Source: Chitinophagaceae bacterium T5-Br10_B2g13
Lineage (GTDB): Bacteria > Bacteroidota > Rhodothermia > Balneolales > Balneolaceae
DNA: 64,000 nt
Direction: 5' to 3'
NCBI GenBank assembly: GCA_001564065.1
Contig: LKNA01000006.1
Coordinates: forward strand, 1-64,000
The notes under the pieces were generated by a model, which did not search any database, was not told the DNA's origin, and worked only from the letters and a program-made list of their open reading frames with translations. Shown in pieces: positions 29,795-41,200 of the stretch. The position numbers were made by a program, and so were the translations under genes. Numbering within the stretch: position 1 is the stretch's first letter; every line of letters starts with the position of its first letter.

Positions 29795-31294
29795 ATGCCT
29801 CAAATAAATAAGGTTCTTGTCGCAAACCGCGGGGAAATTGCCCTGCGCATTATTCGCAGCTGTAAAGAGAAAAATGTAGAAACCGTAGCGGTTTACTCAC
29901 GACCTGATGCGACTGCGCCACATGTGGTTGCTGCTGATGAATCTGTTTTTATCGGAGAAGCAGCTTCGTCTGAGAGTTACCTGTCGATGGAAAAAATAAT
30001 ATCTGCTGCCAAAGACACAGGTGCGGATGCAATCCATCCGGGTTATGGATTTTTGAGTGAAAATGCACTCTTTGCGAAGAAATGCAAGGACGCCGGTTTA
30101 ATTTTTATCGGCCCTAAACCCGACGCTATCGACTTAATGGGAGACAAAACCAAAGCCCGGGAACTGATGGCTAAAGCAAATGTACCTTATCCACCCGGTA
30201 CAGAGTCGGCAATGAAAGACATTGACAAGGCCCGCCAGATTGCAGAAGAGATTGGATACCCGGTACTGGTGAAAGCTGCAGCAGGTGGAGGTGGAAAGGG
30301 AATGCGTATTGTTCATGATCCCGCAGATTTTGATAAAAGTGTTAAAGCAGCCAAATCTGAAGCAAAAAATGCATTTGGAGACGACAGGGTTTACATCGAA
30401 AAGTATCTTGAAGAACCCAGACATATTGAATTTCAGATTATCGCAGACGAGAAAGGAAATACCGTTCACCTGTTTGAGCGTGAGTGTTCTATTCAGCGAC
30501 GCCACCAAAAAGTAATTGAAGAGGCGCCTTCTGCTGTGTTAACAGAAGAGTTGCGCGAAGAGATGGGGCTGGCTGCCGTAAACGCTGCAAAAGCGTGTAG
30601 CTATGTTGGTGCCGGTACGGTCGAATTTTTGGTAGATAAGCATCTCAATTTTTATTTCCTGGAAATGAATACACGACTACAGGTAGAGCACCCTGTAACA
30701 GAGCTGATTACAGGATTAGATCTGGTTGCTTTACAGATAGATATAGCTGATGGAAAAGATCTCCCATTTTCGCAGAGTGATATCAAAGTTAATGGTCATG
30801 CCATAGAGTGTAGAATTTATGCTGAGGACCCGTCTGATAACTTTCTACCCAGCACAGGTTTACTTCGAAGACATAGAATTCCGGCCGGTCCCGGCGTGCG
30901 CGTTGATGCCGGTGTAGAAGAGGGGCAGGAGGTAACAATCAACTATGACCCAATGATCTCAAAACTATGTACTCATGCGGTTGACAGGAGTGCAGCCATC
31001 TCGCGTATGCTGCGTGCTCTGGAAGAGTATGAAATATCCGGTGTACGTACAACGATCCCATTTTGTGAATTTACCCTTCAGCATGAGTCGTTTATAAATG
31101 GAAACTACGACACTCACTTTGTTCAGGATCACTATACTCCCGTTGTGGGTTCTCTCTATAAAAACGACAAACAAGATGTCATATCTGTTGTATCTTCTCT
31201 TCTTAAAAACAGGTCGAATAAGGCCGAACCTAATCAAACACCTCAGGTTGCAGATCCTTCTGCAGATAACTGGTGGAAAAACCGAATAAAGTAG
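29795..31294 (+). CDS. accC: Biotin carboxylase subunit (AccC-like)
   Basis: KVLVANRGEIALRIIR, KAAAGGGGKGMR, EMNTRLQVEHPVTE. Confidence 0.92.
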   Translation: MPQINKVLVANRGEIALRIIRSCKEKNVETVAVYSRPDATAPHVVAADESVFIGEAASSESYLSMEKIISAAKDTGADAIHPGYGFLSENALFAKKCKDAGLIFIGPKPDAIDLMGDKTKARELMAKANVPYPPGTESAMKDIDKARQIAEEIGYPVLVKAAAGGGGKGMRIVHDPADFDKSVKAAKSEAKNAFGDDRVYIEKYLEEPRHIEFQIIADEKGNTVHLFERECSIQRRHQKVIEEAPSAVLTEELREEMGLAAVNAAKACSYVGAGTVEFLVDKHLNFYFLEMNTRLQVEHPVTELITGLDLVALQIDIADGKDLPFSQSDIKVNGHAIECRIYAEDPSDNFLPSTGLLRRHRIPAGPGVRVDAGVEEGQEVTINYDPMISKLCTHAVDRSAAISRMLRALEEYEISGVRTTIPFCEFTLQHESFINGNYDTHFVQDHYTPVVGSLYKNDKQDVISVVSSLLKNRSNKAEPNQTPQVADPSADNWWKNRIK

Positions 31295-31297
31295 TTC

Positions 31298-32221
31298 GTG
31301 AAGGAAGACCAAACTCTTTTTAACCAGCTTGAAAAACTTTTAACAGAGCAGCGGAATCCGGCTAGCCAGGAGATAGATTTGGCAGACTCCCGGGAGATTG
31401 TCTCTATCATTAACAATGAAGACAAAAAAGTTGCTGTCTCTGTTGAACAGCGGTTGGATGAAATAGCATCAGCAATAGATACGATCGTTGCCAATTTTAA
31501 AGTGGGAGGAAGGCTACTCTATTTTGGAGCGGGAACCAGTGGAAGGTTAGGTGTGCTGGATGCTTCTGAGTGCCCGCCTACCTTTGGAACGGACCCTGAA
31601 ACAGTTCAGGGTTATATTGCAGGTGGAAAAGAGGCCATGTTTGTAGCTCAGGAAGGTGCTGAGGATAGTGAAGCAGAGGGAGAAAAAGAACTGGATCGAT
31701 TAGGCATTACTGCCAATGATATAATTGTAGGATTAGCCGCAAGCGGAAGAACCCCATACGTACATGGTGTGATCAAAAAAGCCAAAAAAATTGGAGCACC
31801 TACTATTTTTATTACAACGGTCTCTGCAGATCAGGTTGATCTTAATGTGGATCACATGATCGACATTCCCGTTGGACCTGAAGTGATTATGGGAAGTACG
31901 CGCATGAAGAGTGCAACAGCTCAAAAAATGGTTCTCAATATGCTAACCACAGGTGCGATGATTCGACTTGGGAAAGTGTATCAAAACGTGATGGTAGATT
32001 TACAGTTAACGAATAAAAAGCTGGAAGAGAGAGCAAAACGTATTGTAATGCTGCTTGCAGGAATGAATTACCAAGAAGCATCAACATACCTCGATAGAGC
32101 TGATCAGCACGTAAAAACAGCACTTTTGATGGCTCTTGGAAATTTATCTAAAGCAGAAGCCGAGAAAGAACTTTTTAAACACAACGGTTTTATCCGAAGA
32201 GCGTTAATGGATCTGAAATAA
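31298..32221 (+). CDS. murQ: N-acetylmuramic acid 6-phosphate etherase
   Basis: SIS domain GAGTSGRLGVLDASECPPTFG, GSTRMKSATAQKM. Confidence 0.95.
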   Translation: MKEDQTLFNQLEKLLTEQRNPASQEIDLADSREIVSIINNEDKKVAVSVEQRLDEIASAIDTIVANFKVGGRLLYFGAGTSGRLGVLDASECPPTFGTDPETVQGYIAGGKEAMFVAQEGAEDSEAEGEKELDRLGITANDIIVGLAASGRTPYVHGVIKKAKKIGAPTIFITTVSADQVDLNVDHMIDIPVGPEVIMGSTRMKSATAQKMVLNMLTTGAMIRLGKVYQNVMVDLQLTNKKLEERAKRIVMLLAGMNYQEASTYLDRADQHVKTALLMALGNLSKAEAEKELFKHNGFIRRALMDLK

Positions 32222-32301
32222 ATTTCTCCTCTAATAAATCAATTCAGACAACATTTCGTTAGATTAACAGTTCGATTAGTTTAACTAAGATTATTTAGAT
32301 C

Positions 32302-32982
32302 TTGACTCAAAAATCTACAGAACGCAGAACTCCAGAACCGGTTTATCGTAACCGTTACCTGTTAGCTGTAATATTAGTAGAAGTTTTATTGATTGTTCTT
32401 ATAAGATATTGGCCTGAAACAGAATACAATCCACAATTAACTTTTGAAATTCCCCCGCAGGAGCAAGTATTTCTGGACGAAATTGAGATAACCCGCCAGG
32501 AAACATCACCGCCTCCGCCGCCGAGACCGATTCTGCCTGTTCCAATTCCGACTGATGAAATTATCGAAATTGAGCTGGAAATCGATATGGATTTAGATCT
32601 TCCGGATCTCCCGGAACTGGAAGAAGGATTCGGTACCGGCGAATTTGGGGATGAAGAGCGAATTGTCGCAAACCCTCAAATTCCGCCTACCGTAGTTCGA
32701 ATTGTTGAAGCTACGGCTCCTGAAGCAGTGCCTGACGAATATAAGGGCAGACTGGAAATGATTGTGAACTTTTTGGTAGATCAGGAGGGAAATGTAGAAG
32801 AGGCGAGCGTGATGGAAATTCGACTGTATGATGAATCCGGCAGTAGCTACGAAGAGTTGCCTTTTGTACAGTACGGTTTGATGGACGCCGTATTAAGGGC
32901 CGCAATGCAGTGGCGTTTTCGTCCGGCACGGCAGGATGGAGAGCCTGTTAAAGCTTTTACAAGGCAGAGGTTTAATTATTAA
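32302..32982 (+). CDS. TonB-like energy transducer
   Basis: N-terminal TM, Pro/acidic linker, C-terminal TonB-like VDQEGNVEEASVMEI...AMQWRFRPARQDGEPVKA. Confidence 0.85.
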   Translation: MTQKSTERRTPEPVYRNRYLLAVILVEVLLIVLIRYWPETEYNPQLTFEIPPQEQVFLDEIEITRQETSPPPPPRPILPVPIPTDEIIEIELEIDMDLDLPDLPELEEGFGTGEFGDEERIVANPQIPPTVVRIVEATAPEAVPDEYKGRLEMIVNFLVDQEGNVEEASVMEIRLYDESGSSYEELPFVQYGLMDAVLRAAMQWRFRPARQDGEPVKAFTRQRFNY

Positions 32983-33121
32983 AAGACTCAGGGCTTACAT
33001 TTGAAAATTAATCTTGAAATGTGAGTCTGGTATGTATAGAGTTTGCCTGATGAGTTTTTAAATATAAGGCTACCATCACTTGTCTGACGAGAAGTAATTT
33101 CTAAAGATAGGGGTATTAGTG

Positions 33122-33208
33122 CGGAGAGAGAGGGATTCGAACCCTCGGTACCCTTGCGGGCACACTCGCTTTCCAGGCGAGCCCATTCGACCACTCTGGC
33201 ATCTCTCC
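33122..33208 (-). tRNA. tRNA-Ser(GGA)
   Basis: Minus-strand cloverleaf ggagagatgccagagtggtcgaa...ctggaaa...ggttcgaatccctctctctccg with long variable arm; discriminator G, CCA not encoded. Confidence 0.93.
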
Positions 33209-33261
33209 AAAAAATCAAAGACTGAAAAGATAGGGTATTCATCCTGCAGATTCAATGATTT

Positions 33262-33876
33262 TTATTTTAAAATTTCCTTTGAATCTATGATTTTTACACC
33301 CTTCTGTTTCATCTCTGCCCACGCCTCATCTAAAGAGCCATTCAGATCAATTCCTTTTACGGCATCTTCAATAATGTGCATGGTAAAACCTTCGTCAATT
33401 CCATCTAAAATGGACCACTTTACACAGAAATCTGTAGCCAAGCCCACGGTATATAGATCCGTAATACCGCGATCATTTAAATAACCTGTTAAGCCGGTTG
33501 ACGTCTTCTGATCGTTCTCAAAAAATGTAGAGTAAGAGTCGATCGCTTTTCTGAATCCCTTTCGGATAATTACCTGAGATTTCAGTGTGTTTAAGTCAGG
33601 ATGAAATTCTGCACCTTTTGTTCCCTGAACACAGTGATCGGGCCATAGAACTTGTGTGCCGTATTCCATTTCTACCGTGTCAAAAGGCTCTTTTCCATCG
33701 TGCGAAGATGCAAAAGACGAGTGCCCGTCCGGATGCCAGTCCTGCGTTTGAATAACTATATCAAATTGACTGATTAATTTGTTTACAGTCGGTATGATAC
33801 TGTCTCCATCCGGAACGGCCAGTGCGCCTCCGGGGCAAAAGTCATTTTGAATATCAACAACTAATAGTGCTTTCAT
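33262..33876 (-). CDS. pncA: Nicotinamidase
   Basis: VVDIQNDFCPGGALAV, GLATDFCVKWS. Confidence 0.93.
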   Translation of the reverse strand: MKALLVVDIQNDFCPGGALAVPDGDSIIPTVNKLISQFDIVIQTQDWHPDGHSSFASSHDGKEPFDTVEMEYGTQVLWPDHCVQGTKGAEFHPDLNTLKSQVIIRKGFRKAIDSYSTFFENDQKTSTGLTGYLNDRGITDLYTVGLATDFCVKWSILDGIDEGFTMHIIEDAVKGIDLNGSLDEAWAEMKQKGVKIIDSKEILK

Positions 33877-33880
33877 TATT

Positions 33881-35287
33881 TTATGATTTGAACAGTTTTA
33901 AAAGTACGTCTCGTTTTTCCATCAGCTTGGTGCTGATACCTACTTTGTAGATGTGAGGATTTTCCAAACGTTTAAATTCAGGCTGAAGCTTTTCTAAACG
34001 ATTCTTCGCATAGGATGCTATTTCATGAACTTCCGGTATGTCCATAACTACTTTTCCGTCCGTAATAACAGGTTTTAATAAATCTTCGAAACTCCTGCTG
34101 GTTAATTCACTCTTCTTTGCCGGGAAGGTAGGATGATGCATTCTTTCGATTAATTCTTCGTGATCGAACAGAACAGCGTCTCCATAAAAAGATCCATCAT
34201 TATTACAGTAACGATAAATTTTCTTATTACCGGGCAGGGTGATCTTTTCAATATTTTCAGAAATTTTCAACTTTGGAGTGCCATCAATAGAGTTCAGTTT
34301 ATAAACGCCGTCGAGAGCAGGGGAGGTGTGTCCAGTTACCAATCTTGTTCCTACTCCAAATATGTCAATTGGAGCGTTTTGAGTTTTTAAACTGTGAATT
34401 ACCCTCTCATCCAATTGATTTGAAGCAGCGATTTTTACGTAATTTAAACCTGCATCATCAAGCATATCACGAGACTTTTTAGAAAAGTATGCTAAGTCCC
34501 CGCTGTCCAGACGAATTGCCTTTAGTTTATGGCCTTTACTTTCCAGCTCTTTAGCTACCTTTATAGCATTCGGTACTCCGAATCCCAGCGTATCGTAGGT
34601 GTCCACCAGGAGTGTAGTGTCATCCGGGTAGTATTTAGCGTAGGTTTGGAATGCATCCATTTCTGAATCAAATGATTGCACCCAGGAGTGTGCCATTGTT
34701 CCCCCTGCCGGCACATTGAATCTCTGAGCGGAATAGACGTTTGAAGTGCCGTCAAATCCTCCAATCATAGCAGCTCTGGTAGCATGTATACCTCCAAGCC
34801 CCTGAGAGCGTCTGAGGCCAAAATCGAGGACGACTGAGTCTTCACCTGCCGCTAACTTAATCCTGGCAGCTTTAGTGGCAATGAGAGACTGGAAATTCAG
34901 AATATTTAGCAACAGTGTCTCAATCAGCTGTGTTTCAAGAAGGTTGCCTTCCACACGTAAAATAGGCTCAGTTGGAAAAACAATTTCACCCTCTTTAACT
35001 GAATATATATTGCCTTTAAACTTAAATTTATTGAGATACTCTAAAAACTCTTCCCTGAAACCCTCTTTTCTTAAATATTCAATCTCTTCTTCACTAAATG
35101 ATAGATTTTGAATGGTCTCAATTAACTCATTCAAACCGGCATAAATTACATATCCACCTTTGAACGGTATTTTTCGGAAGAAATAGTCAAATCCAGCCTG
35201 TTTCTTATGATAACCGGATAGAAAATAACCCTGCGCCATCGTCAATTCGTAGTAATCGGTGTAAGACGCCGGTTTGTTTATGTACAT
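33881..35287 (-). CDS. pncB: Nicotinate phosphoribosyltransferase
   Basis: DYYELTMAQGYF, LRRSQGLGGIHATRAAMIGG, RLDSGDLAYFS. Confidence 0.93.
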   Translation of the reverse strand: MYINKPASYTDYYELTMAQGYFLSGYHKKQAGFDYFFRKIPFKGGYVIYAGLNELIETIQNLSFSEEEIEYLRKEGFREEFLEYLNKFKFKGNIYSVKEGEIVFPTEPILRVEGNLLETQLIETLLLNILNFQSLIATKAARIKLAAGEDSVVLDFGLRRSQGLGGIHATRAAMIGGFDGTSNVYSAQRFNVPAGGTMAHSWVQSFDSEMDAFQTYAKYYPDDTTLLVDTYDTLGFGVPNAIKVAKELESKGHKLKAIRLDSGDLAYFSKKSRDMLDDAGLNYVKIAASNQLDERVIHSLKTQNAPIDIFGVGTRLVTGHTSPALDGVYKLNSIDGTPKLKISENIEKITLPGNKKIYRYCNNDGSFYGDAVLFDHEELIERMHHPTFPAKKSELTSRSFEDLLKPVITDGKVVMDIPEVHEIASYAKNRLEKLQPEFKRLENPHIYKVGISTKLMEKRDVLLKLFKS

Positions 35288-35509
35288 GATTGATTTACTA
35301 GTGTTAGATTTGCATCAAAAATAGGGAAGAGATTGCCAATCAAAAAACGGTAAATTTGACGCAGGACAATTATTTGCCTGTTTGACGGTTTAATTGCTCA
35401 GTAGATGGCTGATTGATGAAAAAGAAAGACGCTGAAAAGTAACAGGTTTAAAAAATATTATGAGTAATACGAATCGAACACCAAATTCTCTATATTTGCT
35501 ACTCAATCC

Positions 35510-37285
35510 TTGAAGGTGAATTATTCGATGTTAACAGACAAAAGTTCAGATTTAGATGCTCTCTTTGTAAGAGCCGGTATATATCTATCCACTCTACTTC
35601 TGCCGATACTTCTACTTGTTGCATGTGCAACTCCAATTGCTCCAACTGGAGGTCCGCCTGACAGGCAGGGACCTGTGGTAGAGGAAACCACTCCGGCCAG
35701 CGGTACAGTTAATTTTTCGGGTGATGAGGTACGGTTTACATTTGATAAATTTGTGGACCGAAATTCAGTGCGCCAGAATGTAAGTATTGAGCCGGATCTG
35801 GCAATTCCATTTGAGGTGAACTTCAGAAGAAAAACTGCAATTGTTTCTTTTGATCGTGATCTGCCGGATAACACAACAATTGTGATTAAAATGGGAGTGG
35901 ATGTAACTGATACCCAGAGAAATAAAATGACCTCATCCTATGACCTGGCACTGTCTACCGGACCGATATTGGATGAAGGCTCTGTACGGGCAAGGGTTCT
36001 GGATGCAGAAACTGGAAGGGGAGAAAGTGGCCGCAGAGTTTTTCTGTATCGTGAACCTGTGGATTTTTCTGCCCGAGCAAATTATGTCGCTCAAACCGAT
36101 ACGGCAGGAGTTGCCGAGTTTGGTTACCTGAGCGAAGGTGATTACAGGGCAATTTGGGTGAATGACCTTAATAGGAATCGCATTTGGGAGAGGCAACGTG
36201 AAATGGCACAGCCCTTTTCTGAAGAAACCTTCAGGCTGGAACAGAATGAAGAGTTTGATTTAGGAACTCTTTTCGTATCTATCCCCGATACCATTCCGCC
36301 GGTTTTAGAAGGTGTGGGGCTTCTTTCTGAACGAAGATTGAGAATCAGAAACAGTGAAGAGGTTGAGTGGAGGGCCGACGCCTTTATAGCAATAGAAGAT
36401 ACAGTTGGAAATAGTGTAACAACAGCCTACCCGCTTTATAAACAAGAGTCAGACCCTGCCGTATTTTTTGCAGAGACGGAGCAGCCACTTCAGGAAGGAG
36501 AATTATATACAGTTGTGCCTAACCGGATTTCTGATTTAGCAGGGAACCCAATAGAAGTGAATATAGACCCTTTTGAAGGCTCATCTGAGCCGGATACCAG
36601 TGCTTTAAGGCCTATATCACATAATTCACAAAACGGACTGTTTCCGGATGAACCACTTGAAATTACCTATTCAAAATTTATAAATGATGATTCCATTTCA
36701 GACTCATTATTAGTTTTTGAGGGTGATCAAATGTTTGATGAATGGCCAAATTTTGAAATTGAACGCCACATACTTCGAGTGTCGCCGAAAGACAGTGTTT
36801 GGGAAAGCGGGCTGAGATATGAGGTTAGGGTATGGGATCCGTGGGAATCAGAATATTTGAGGATCAATCCGGAAATTTGGCAGCGCAATCAACTGGGAAG
36901 TATAGAGTTTACTGTCGAAAATGGAGATGAAGATCAGCCTTTGCGTTTGAGGGTACACGATCAGGATAAAAGTATAGTGGTGGATACAACATTCACGGGC
37001 TCAATCATAGAAATAGAGAACCTCCCGCCATTGGAATACCGGGCAATCCTCTTTCAGGATGTAAATGAAAACGGAAGGTGGGATTCGGGAACCATTGATC
37101 CATATCGAAGGCCAGAACCCTACACTGTTAAAAGATCCATTCCTGTAAGAGAAGGTTTTACTTCGGAGACAGTTTTGACATTTCCCAACCTGACTCCCCG
37201 ATTACCTGAGTTACCACAGATACCTGAAATCGAAACGGATAACTCATCAAATAACGATAATAATAATAGTAATAATGGTTCGTGA
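35510..37285 (+). CDS. Ig-like (SbsA-like) domain lipoprotein
   Basis: Lipobox LLVACATPIAPTGGPPDRQGP, followed by Ig-like repeats; true start may be ATG 35528. Confidence 0.8.
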   Translation: MKVNYSMLTDKSSDLDALFVRAGIYLSTLLLPILLLVACATPIAPTGGPPDRQGPVVEETTPASGTVNFSGDEVRFTFDKFVDRNSVRQNVSIEPDLAIPFEVNFRRKTAIVSFDRDLPDNTTIVIKMGVDVTDTQRNKMTSSYDLALSTGPILDEGSVRARVLDAETGRGESGRRVFLYREPVDFSARANYVAQTDTAGVAEFGYLSEGDYRAIWVNDLNRNRIWERQREMAQPFSEETFRLEQNEEFDLGTLFVSIPDTIPPVLEGVGLLSERRLRIRNSEEVEWRADAFIAIEDTVGNSVTTAYPLYKQESDPAVFFAETEQPLQEGELYTVVPNRISDLAGNPIEVNIDPFEGSSEPDTSALRPISHNSQNGLFPDEPLEITYSKFINDDSISDSLLVFEGDQMFDEWPNFEIERHILRVSPKDSVWESGLRYEVRVWDPWESEYLRINPEIWQRNQLGSIEFTVENGDEDQPLRLRVHDQDKSIVVDTTFTGSIIEIENLPPLEYRAILFQDVNENGRWDSGTIDPYRRPEPYTVKRSIPVREGFTSETVLTFPNLTPRLPELPQIPEIETDNSSNNDNNNSNNGS

Positions 37286-38156
37286 GATGCTTTCAGATAT
37301 ATTAATACAGTATCAGATTCCAATTACAGTGCTAATAATCATATTGGTAACTGTAATTGTTGCAAAGTTTTCAAAGAAGTTATTTAAAAAATTTATAGGT
37401 ACTAAAGTCACCGAAGATGAGGATCTGACAAACTATAAATTTATCGAACACTCTCTCTCTACAATTATCTATCTGGTCGGTTTTAGCTTTGCAATTTGGA
37501 GAATTCCAATACTGGAGCATATTGCACAATCTCTTATTGCAGGTGCTGGTATTTTAGCCATTGCTGTAGGTTTTGCATCACAGCAAGCATTGGGAAATAT
37601 TATCAGCGGACTCTTTATCGTGATTTATAAACCCTATGTAATTAATGATCGTATCACACTCCGGACGGATCTGAGAGGAGTTGTTGAGGACATTAGTTTA
37701 AGGCATACAGTGATTCGGAATTTTGAAAATCAGAGAATTATTATTCCAAATTCCGTTATTAGTAACGAAGTGCTAATCAATTCAAATTTTAGTGATTCAA
37801 CCATCTGCAGGTTTATTGATGTGGGTATCAGTTATGGTTCTGACATCGATCTCGCAAAAAAGATAATTGCTGAAGAGATTGAAAATCATCCGCTTAATAT
37901 TGATGTAAGAAAACCGGAAGATATTGAGAAGGGATCACCAAGGGTTTTGGTTCGGGTTTTGAGCCTTTTAGACTCCTCTGTTATGATTCGCGGATGGGCA
38001 TGGGCTAAAGATGCACCAGATGCATTTGTGCTGCAGTGCGATGTTACGGAAAGCGTAAAAAAACGATTCGATAAAGAGGGTATTGTAATTCCATTTCCAC
38101 AGCGAACAATCAGTTATCTGGATAATCCCAAACAGAGTCCGAAAGAGAAAAACTAG
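37275..38156 (+). CDS. MscS-family mechanosensitive ion channel
   Basis: GAGILAIAVGFASQQALGNIISGLFIVIYKPY, VVEDISLRHTVIR, IIIPNSVI. Confidence 0.92.
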   Translation: MVREMLSDILIQYQIPITVLIIILVTVIVAKFSKKLFKKFIGTKVTEDEDLTNYKFIEHSLSTIIYLVGFSFAIWRIPILEHIAQSLIAGAGILAIAVGFASQQALGNIISGLFIVIYKPYVINDRITLRTDLRGVVEDISLRHTVIRNFENQRIIIPNSVISNEVLINSNFSDSTICRFIDVGISYGSDIDLAKKIIAEEIENHPLNIDVRKPEDIEKGSPRVLVRVLSLLDSSVMIRGWAWAKDAPDAFVLQCDVTESVKKRFDKEGIVIPFPQRTISYLDNPKQSPKEKN

Positions 38157-38180
38157 AGTTATTCTCTTATTCGCATGATT

Positions 38181-38206
38181 TACAGTTTTTAAACGTTCAA
38201 ACTGTA
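38181..38206. promoter_or_regulatory. Inverted repeat TACAGTTT-N10-AAACTGTA upstream of icmF
   Basis: 8-bp perfect arms in the icmF upstream region; operator function is inference. Confidence 0.4.
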
Positions 38207-38292
38207 CAGAGAACTAAAGATAAAGCGCGAAAATCATTATCTTTTGGAATCGCTTCCAACTTATTAATAGATGAAATCATAGATTAACTTTT

Positions 38293-41200
38293 ATGTCAAA
38301 AAGTACGGCCACAAAAAAGAATCAAACAGCAAAAACATCTTCATCCAATGGAGCTCATACACCGGGAAAATATAATCCTACTCACAAGGTTCGTTTTGTA
38401 ACAGCAGCTAGCCTTTTTGACGGACATGATGCCAGCATAAATATTATGCGCCGAATATTACAGGGAACCGGGGCCGAAGTGATTCATTTAGGACACAACC
38501 GGTCTGTCCATGAGATTGTGAATTGTGCTATCCAGGAAGATGCTCAGGGAATTGCCATCAGTTCCTACCAGGGCGGTCATATGGAGTACTTTAAGTATAT
38601 GGTAGATCTTTTAGAGGAAAACAACGCCTCTCATATTAAAGTTTTTGGCGGCGGTGGCGGTGTAATTGTAGACCGCGAAATTAAAGAGCTGCATGAATAT
38701 GGCGTAACTCGCATTTTTTCAGTTGATGATGGAAGTAAAATGGGGCTTCAGGGAATGATAAACCACATGATGGAGCAGTGCGATTTTGATACGGCTGAGG
38801 TTGCACCGGTTGATCCAATCGGTATTAAAGAGAAAGAGACGAACGCTGTTGCACGTACAATATCAGCTTTAGAAAATGAAAAAAGTGATATCGCTTCTTT
38901 TGATGAATCTGGGTTAAAAATTTCGGGTAAGAAAATTGACTCAACCAAAAAAATAATTCCGGTTTTGGGAATTACCGGTACAGGGGGAGCAGGTAAAAGT
39001 TCTCTTACTGACGAAATAATTCGTCGTTTTATCACCGAATTTAAAGATTTGAATATTGGTGTGATTTCCATTGATCCGTCTAAATTACGAACTGGCGGAG
39101 CCCTTTTAGGTGATCGGATTCGAATGAACAGCATTGATACTCCACGTGTCTACATGCGGAGTATGGCAACCCGTGCATCAAACAAGGCAATCAGTGATTC
39201 TGTAAAAGGAGCGATTGAAATCTATAAAGCAGCCGGGTTTGACCTCATTATTGTTGAAACCAGCGGAATTGGTCAGAGTGGCACCGAGATTGTAGATATC
39301 TGTGATATTCCAATCTATGTCATGACCCATGAGTATGGCGCTGCAACACAGCTTGAGAAGATCAACATGCTGGATCTGGCTGAAATCGTGGTTTTGAATA
39401 AGTTTGAGAAGAAAGGGTCTCTCGACGCTCTTCGGGATATCCGTAAGCAGATTCAGCGTAACCGCGGTGAGTTTCATACCGACCCGAAAGAGATGCCGGT
39501 ATACCCAACGATTGCCGCTCAGTTTAACGATGAAGGGGTGCACAGGCTTTTTACGGCGATTGTAGAAAGCGTTAATAACCATTTTGATCTGAACTGGACA
39601 CCGGAACTTTATACGAACAGTGAACCTGCGGAAGATCTCCATACACAAGCGGTGATTCCGGGCAAGCGACAGCGCTATCTATCCGAAATTACTGAGACTA
39701 TTGAGGACTATCACCGGTGGACAGATGAGCAGGTTGAGATCGCTTCAAAACTGGATCAGGTTCGCGGTACAATTGAGCAGGTTAAGAATTGGAGTCCGGA
39801 TGATAAAGAGTTGATGATTTCAAAAATGGAGGAGATGGAAGAGCACTGGTCGGTGAAACTCGATCCACTTCCAACCAAAATTCTGAACGGTTGGGATGAT
39901 CTGTTTGAAAGATATCGACAAGAAACATTTGATGTAAAAATCCGGGACAAAGTTTTCAAAAACCAGCTGTTCCGCACTTCTCTCAGTGGAACTAAAATTC
40001 CACGAATTTCGATGCCTAAAACTGACCACTTAGGGGAGAGGCTGAAGTTTGCTTTGAAAGAGAATTTACCGGGCTATTTTCCATTTACGGCCGGTGTATT
40101 TCCTTTTAAAAGAGAGGGAGAGGATCCCACACGGATGTTTGCAGGTGAGGGTACTCCTGAACGAACCAATAAACGTTTTCACTATGTGAGCGAGGGGATG
40201 CCGGCAGCTCGTCTTTCTACCGCATTCGACTCCGTTACACTTTACGGTGAAGATCCGGCCTATCGACCTGATATTTACGGTAAGATTGGAAACTCCGGAG
40301 TGAGCATCTGTACGCTGGATGATATGAAAAAGCTCTATTCGGGTTTTGAGCTGACCACACCAACTACTTCGGTATCGATGACGATAAACGGCCCGGCTCC
40401 GATGATACTGGCAATGTTTATGAATACAGCGATAGACCAGGAGGTTGAACGCTATCTTAAAGAGAATGGAAAGTGGGAGGAAGCGAAAGAGAAAATTTCC
40501 AAGATTTATAAGAAGAAAGGACTTCCTGCTCCTCAATACTCCGGAGAATTGCCGCCAAACAGCAGCGGCTTCGGTTTGGGTACATTGGGAGTTTCAGGAG
40601 ATCAGTTGGTTGATGATGAAACATATCAAAAGATTAAAGAACAAGCGCTTAAAGTAGTACGCGGAACCGTTCAGGCTGATATTTTAAAAGAAGATCAGGC
40701 GCAAAACACCTGCATTTTCTCAACAGAGTTTGCCCTTAAGATGATGGGTGATATGCAAAAGTACTTTACTGAACATTCTGTTCGGAATTACTACTCCGTA
40801 TCGATCTCCGGATATCATATAGCGGAAGCCGGGGCTAACCCGATCACTCAGGCAGCGTTCACGCTGGCTAACGGGTTTACATATGTGGAGTATTATCTCT
40901 CCCGTGGGCTCGATGTGGATGATTTTGCGCATAACCTGTCCTTTTTCTTCAGTAATGGACTCGACCCGGAGTACGCCGTAATTGGCAGGGTTGCCAGAAG
41001 AATTTGGGCGATTGCCATGAAAAACAAATATGAAGCGAATGAACGCTCTCAGAAGCTGAAGTATCACATTCAAACAAGTGGTCGATCGCTGCATGCCCAG
41101 GAAATTCAGTTCAACGATATTCGAACCACACTGCAGGCCCTTATGGCCATTTACGATAACTGTAACTCACTCCATACAAATGCGTTTGATGAAGCCATTA

